Assembly: GCF_009391885.1 (NCBI RefSeq)
Contig: NZ_VZII01000065.1
Coordinates: forward strand, 1 to 37,838
DNA from: Pseudomonas sp. MN1F
Lineage (GTDB): Bacteria > Pseudomonadota > Gammaproteobacteria > Pseudomonadales > Pseudomonadaceae
Direction: 5' to 3'
Length of the DNA: 37,838 nucleotides
Made by a program: the position numbers and the translations under genes. The first letter of the stretch is position 1. Every line of letters starts with the position of its first letter. The notes under the pieces were generated by a model that searched no databases, was not told the origin of the DNA, and saw only the letters and a list, made by a program, of their open reading frames with translations. Below, piece after piece: positions 35,195 to 37,838 of the stretch.

Positions 35195-35535
35195 TATGCT
35201 CTATGGAAGGAAACCCGCGCATTCTAGGTGTTTTCTGCGTCCTTTGCTGCGTTTTACAGGTTTTTGACGGCAAAAGGCTGACGGTGCGACGGGCTGGATA
35301 ATGCAAAACTTTTCAAACCAGTGCTCATTTCTGATAATTGGTACTGGCAAAAAGCCTTTATCCGGCTCACTATTTGTCACAGAATTGACGCCAAGGAAAC
35401 GGCGACCATGAGGCAAGATGACCTTCCAAATTTTCATGACGGTTGAACATTTTGTCGTCGCCACGGTCGTACTTCCACCCCGTGCGGCCAATTTGAGAAC
35501 CGCTTCCCCTGAACCAGTAAATCCGGTCAATTTAT
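35195..35535. other. Divergent intergenic region between phnN and amrZ
   Basis: A 341-bp stretch, more AT-rich than its surroundings, with no gene I accept. It should hold the phnN promoter (minus) and the amrZ promoter (plus). A minus-strand frame crossing it has no recognisable content. P. aeruginosa amrZ is known to have a sigma-22 (AlgU) promoter. The nearest candidate here, AAACTT followed by TCTGA, has an 18-base spacer, too long to be convincing. Confidence 0.6.
35310..35338 (+). promoter_or_regulatory. Candidate sigma-70 promoter for amrZ
   Basis: TTTTCA (35310-35315) and GATAAT (35333-35338) are separated by 17 bases, with a good -10 and a moderate -35. It would give a leader of about 190 nt. 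It overlaps a poor AlgU-like arrangement, so the true start site is open. Confidence 0.3.
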
Positions 35536-35862
35536 ATGCGCCCAATGAAACAGGCTATTTATTCGAGCCGCACCGCTGACAAGTTCGTCGTCCGCCTGCC
35601 AGACGGGATGCGTGAGCGCATTGCCGAGGTAGCGCGCAACCATCACCGCAGCATGAACTCCGAGATCATCGCGCGCCTGGAGCAGAGCCTTATCCAGGAA
35701 GGTGCGCTGGGCGACGAGCTGAGCATGCGCCTGGACAGCCCGGAGCTGTCGCTGCACGAGCGCGAGCTCCTGCAACGTTTCCGCCAGCTGTCGCACCGCC
35801 AGCAGAATGCGCTGGTGGCCCTCATCGCTCACGATGTGGAAATGGCCGCCGACGCCTCCTGA
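35536..35862 (+). CDS. amrZ: AmrZ (AlgZ) ribbon-helix-helix regulator
   Basis: Arc-family DNA-binding regulator of 108 residues, closely resembling AmrZ of P. aeruginosa from 'YSSRTADKFVVRLP' to 'HRQQNALVALIAHD'. In Pseudomonas it controls alginate, other exopolysaccharides, motility, c-di-GMP enzymes and, in some species, iron-related genes, and it represses itself. The beta-strand residues K16, V18 and R20 correspond to the DNA-contacting Lys, Val and Arg of AmrZ. The helices follow at about 24-52, and the rest is a C-terminal oligomerisation region. The start at 35536 follows the family N-terminus (MRP.KQ); ATG 35545 is an alternative. The ribosome site is weak. It is the only plus-strand gene and converges on mgtE. 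Confidence 0.93.
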   Translation: MRPMKQAIYSSRTADKFVVRLPDGMRERIAEVARNHHRSMNSEIIARLEQSLIQEGALGDELSMRLDSPELSLHERELLQRFRQLSHRQQNALVALIAHDVEMAADAS

Positions 35863-35883
35863 GGCCGGCAGCAAGCAGACACG

Positions 35884-35910
35884 AAAAAGCCAGCGTAAGC
35901 TGGCTTTTTT
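35884..35910. terminator. Bidirectional terminator between amrZ and mgtE
   Basis: An 11-bp stem, aaaaagccagc / gctggcttttt, around a gtaa loop, with a T-run in both directions. It serves amrZ on the plus strand and mgtE on the minus strand, ending 21 bp past the amrZ stop and 27 bp past the mgtE stop. Confidence 0.92.
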
Positions 35911-35936
35911 CGTTGGGCTGAATGTTCTGCTGTGCC

Positions 35937-37379
35937 TCAGAGCAGGAACAGTGTGGCCAGGCCCAGGAAGATGAAGAAGCCGCCGCTGTCGGTCACGGCG
36001 GTGATCATCACGCTCGAACCCATGGCCGGGTCGCGCCCCAGGCGCGTCAGGGTCATAGGAATCAGCACGCCCATGAAGGCCGCCAGCAACAGGTTCAGTG
36101 TCATGGCGGCGGTCATCACCACGCCCAGTGACCAGCTGCCATAGAGCCAGAAAGCCACCGCACCGATCACCCCACCCCAGACCAGGCCATTGAGCAGCCC
36201 CACCGCCAGCTCCTTGCGCATCAGCCGGCTGGTATTGCCCGGCGACACCTGGTCCAGTGCCATGGCACGGACGATCATGGTGATGGTCTGGTTGCCCGAG
36301 TTGCCGCCAATGCCGGCAACGATGGGCATCAGCGCAGCCAGCGCCACCAGCTTCTCGATCGAACCTTCGAACAGGCCGATCACCCGCGAGGCAACAAAGG
36401 CGGTAATCAGGTTGATCGCCAGCCATGCCCAGCGGTTGCGCAGCGAGCGCCAGACCGAGGCGAAGATGTCTTCCTCCTCGCGCAAACCCGCCATGTTGAG
36501 GACTTCGCTTTCGCTCTCCTCACGGATCAGGTCGACCATCTCGTCGATGGTCAGACGGCCGATCAGGCGATCGCTCTTGTCCACCACCGGCGCCGAAACC
36601 AGGTCATAACGCTCGAAGGCCTGAGCGGCGTCGTAGGCATCTTCCTCAGGGTGGAAAGACACGGGGTCGGTCGCCATGACCTCGGCCACTTTCTTTTCTG
36701 GGTCGTTGACCAACAGGCGCTTGATCGGCAGCACGCCCTTGAGAATGCCTTCATAGTCGACCACGAACAGTTTGTCGGTATGGTTGGGCAGCTCTTTCAA
36801 ACGGCGCAGGTAACGCAGTACCACTTCCAGGCTGACGTCTTCACGGATGGTGACCATCTCGAAGTCCATCAGCGCACCGACCTGCTCCTCGTCGTAGCTC
36901 AGTGCCGAGCGCACCCGCTCGCGCTGCTGGGCATCGAGGCTTTCCATCAGCTCGTGAACCACGTCACGCGGCAGCTCTGGCGCCAGGTCGGCCAGCTCGT
37001 CGGCGTCCATTTCCTTGGCGGCAGCCAGGATCTCGTGATCGTCCATGTCGGCGATCAGCGATTGACGAACAGAGTCGGAAACTTCGAGGAGGATGTCGCC
37101 GTCACGATCCGAGCGCACCAGCTGCCAGACCGTCAGGCGGTCTTGCAGGGGCAAGGCTTCGAGGATGTAGGCGACGTCGGCAGGGTGCAGGTCGTCGAGC
37201 TTGCGCTGCAGGTCGACCAGGTTCTGGCGGTGGACGAGGTTTTCCACCAGGTCATTGTGCTGACCTTCCTGACGGTGGGTCAGGTCTTCTACCACACGTT
37301 GGCGCTGCAGCAGTTCGACCACCTGGGCCAGGCGATCCTGCAGGCTCTCTTGCGCTTTCTTTACTTCTACTTCAGTCAT
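35937..37379 (-). CDS. mgtE: Magnesium transporter MgtE
   Basis: Inner-membrane Mg2+ channel/transporter of 480 residues, the usual length. Residues 1-165 form the acidic helical N domain. CBS domains lie at about 172-232 and 236-290, and a linker runs to about 315. The C-terminal part contains five membrane segments. The conserved pore stretch 'MPIVAGIGGNSGNQ' is at 351-364, and D464 in 'TDSGGFF' matches the pore Asp of the family. In MgtE, Mg2+ binding between the N and CBS domains closes the channel. The ATG at 37379 has GGAG seven bases upstream; the frame is open to 37409, but MTEVEVKK is the sensible N-terminus. It lies downstream of tRNA-Arg(ACG) and is ended by the shared terminator. 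Confidence 0.94.
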   Translation of the reverse strand: MTEVEVKKAQESLQDRLAQVVELLQRQRVVEDLTHRQEGQHNDLVENLVHRQNLVDLQRKLDDLHPADVAYILEALPLQDRLTVWQLVRSDRDGDILLEVSDSVRQSLIADMDDHEILAAAKEMDADELADLAPELPRDVVHELMESLDAQQRERVRSALSYDEEQVGALMDFEMVTIREDVSLEVVLRYLRRLKELPNHTDKLFVVDYEGILKGVLPIKRLLVNDPEKKVAEVMATDPVSFHPEEDAYDAAQAFERYDLVSAPVVDKSDRLIGRLTIDEMVDLIREESESEVLNMAGLREEEDIFASVWRSLRNRWAWLAINLITAFVASRVIGLFEGSIEKLVALAALMPIVAGIGGNSGNQTITMIVRAMALDQVSPGNTSRLMRKELAVGLLNGLVWGGVIGAVAFWLYGSWSLGVVMTAAMTLNLLLAAFMGVLIPMTLTRLGRDPAMGSSVMITAVTDSGGFFIFLGLATLFLL

Positions 37380-37722
37380 AGGCGAACTCCACTCCCAGCA
37401 GCGGAGCACGCCGGGAGAATCAATCAGTCAGATCTAGCTGTAAGAATCTTGTTAAGGAGTAACTACTGGGTAAGTCCATGGTGGTTTTCCACAAGCCCCG
37501 GCGGGGCTGACGGGCGCAATCATACACTGCCTAAGCTGTCAGATCGCTTAAATTTTTGGCCAGAACAATCGTTTGCGAGATAAAGCTGGGACAACGCTCG
37601 AAGCCATCAGTGCGACGGCAGGCGCGCAACAAAAAACACATTCACCGGGCAAAAGCCTGTCGGGCTGGTTACTGTGCAGTCTAGTCAGGCATCACTGACA
37701 AAGCAGTGAAACAGAAAACAAA
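37380..37722 (-). other. Leader/promoter region of mgtE
   Basis: A 343-bp stretch without a gene between the tRNA terminator and mgtE. It must contain the mgtE promoter, but I found no clear -35/-10 pair. A short hairpin (agcccc-ggc-ggggct, about 37495-37509) is present without a T-run. I do not recognise a known Mg2+ riboswitch. Confidence 0.5.
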
Positions 37723-37746
37723 AAGCCCGCTCAATTGAGCGGGCTT
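37723..37746 (-). terminator. Rho-independent terminator of tRNA-Arg(ACG)
   Basis: A perfect 24-base palindrome (AAGCCCGCTCAA and its complement), followed on the minus strand by a T-rich run, starting 10 bp after the tRNA CCA. Confidence 0.92.
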
Positions 37747-37756
37747 CTTGATTGTA

Positions 37757-37833
37757 TGGCGGACTCAGCAGGATTCGAACCTGCGACCGCTCGGTTCGTA
37801 GCCGAGTACTCTATCCAGCTGAGCTATGAGTCC
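37757..37833 (-). tRNA. tRNA-Arg (anticodon ACG)
   Basis: A 77-nt cloverleaf with encoded CCA. Acceptor GGACTCA pairs with TGAGTCC. Anticodon stem CTCGG/CCGAG encloses CTACGAA, giving ACG (read as ICG after deamination), for CGU/CGC/CGA codons. The 5' end is 5 bp from the window edge, so any tRNA cluster upstream is not visible. Confidence 0.96.
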
Positions 37834-37838
37834 GTGGT

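Noticed and set aside
35201..35545. Minus-strand 114-codon frame between phnN and amrZ
   Set aside because: No family resemblance, no ribosome site, overlaps the amrZ start and promoter region.
35527..36426. Minus-strand 299-codon frame overlapping mgtE and amrZ
   Set aside because: Runs through a terminator and opposite amrZ, out of frame with mgtE; a shadow.
37490..37512. GC-rich hairpin upstream of mgtE as a terminator or riboswitch
   Set aside because: Stem of only 6 bp, no T-run, no recognised Mg2+ riboswitch architecture.

Overview
This window comes from the chromosome of a fluorescent Pseudomonas, most likely of the P. putida group. The evidence is an AmrZ regulator, MgtE, a tRNA-Arg(ACG) gene, pyoverdine-type peptide synthetases with iron-starvation promoter boxes, high GC content, and a Pseudomonas-style TpsA leader. 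Nearly everything reads on the minus strand; only amrZ is on the plus strand. I worked by eye, so domain limits and substrate codes come from manual alignment.

Layout in transcription order, from right to left. (1) 37833-35536 is a core segment: tRNA-Arg(ACG) with a terminator, mgtE, a shared bidirectional terminator, and convergent amrZ. (2) 35194-34399 holds a phnN-like kinase and tRNA-Arg(CCT). (3) 34393-17811 is an apparently iron-regulated operon beginning 6 bp after the CCA end of that tRNA. It contains a perfect PvdS-type box (TAAAT-N16-CGT), a possible 33-codon leader ORF, a SyrP-like Fe(II)/2-oxoglutarate hydroxylase, a second perfect box, and three tightly coupled NRPS genes. (4) 17752-1 is a two-partner secretion operon: a TpsB outer-membrane transporter followed by a giant FHA/CdiA-like TpsA exoprotein of more than 5,315 residues, whose C-terminal effector tip lies beyond the left edge.

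The NRPS line reads C-A(Lys)-T / C-A(Asp)-T-E-C-A(Ser)-T / C-A(X)-T-TE. The condensation-domain types agree with the position of the epimerase, giving L-Lys, D-Asp, L-Ser, L-X. The hydroxylase probably converts the Asp to beta-hydroxy-Asp, an iron ligand. X has a DGE-type pocket and may be hydroxy-ornithine, as in the terminal modules of pyoverdine synthetases. With a pyoverdine chromophore, hydroxy-Asp and a hydroxamate, this would give three bidentate ligands on an unusually short side chain. No chromophore synthetase, ornithine hydroxylase, exporter or receptor is in the window, so the product is either a very short pyoverdine completed by genes elsewhere or a distinct metallophore. This cluster is the best candidate for an undescribed system.

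The TpsBA pair is probably an adhesin or contact-dependent competition system. Its stalk carries a long-period super-repeat, and a non-repetitive insert sits where CdiA proteins carry their receptor-binding region. The tRNA gene at the head of the cluster suggests that part or all of 1-34398 may be accessory DNA, but I found no second attachment repeat.
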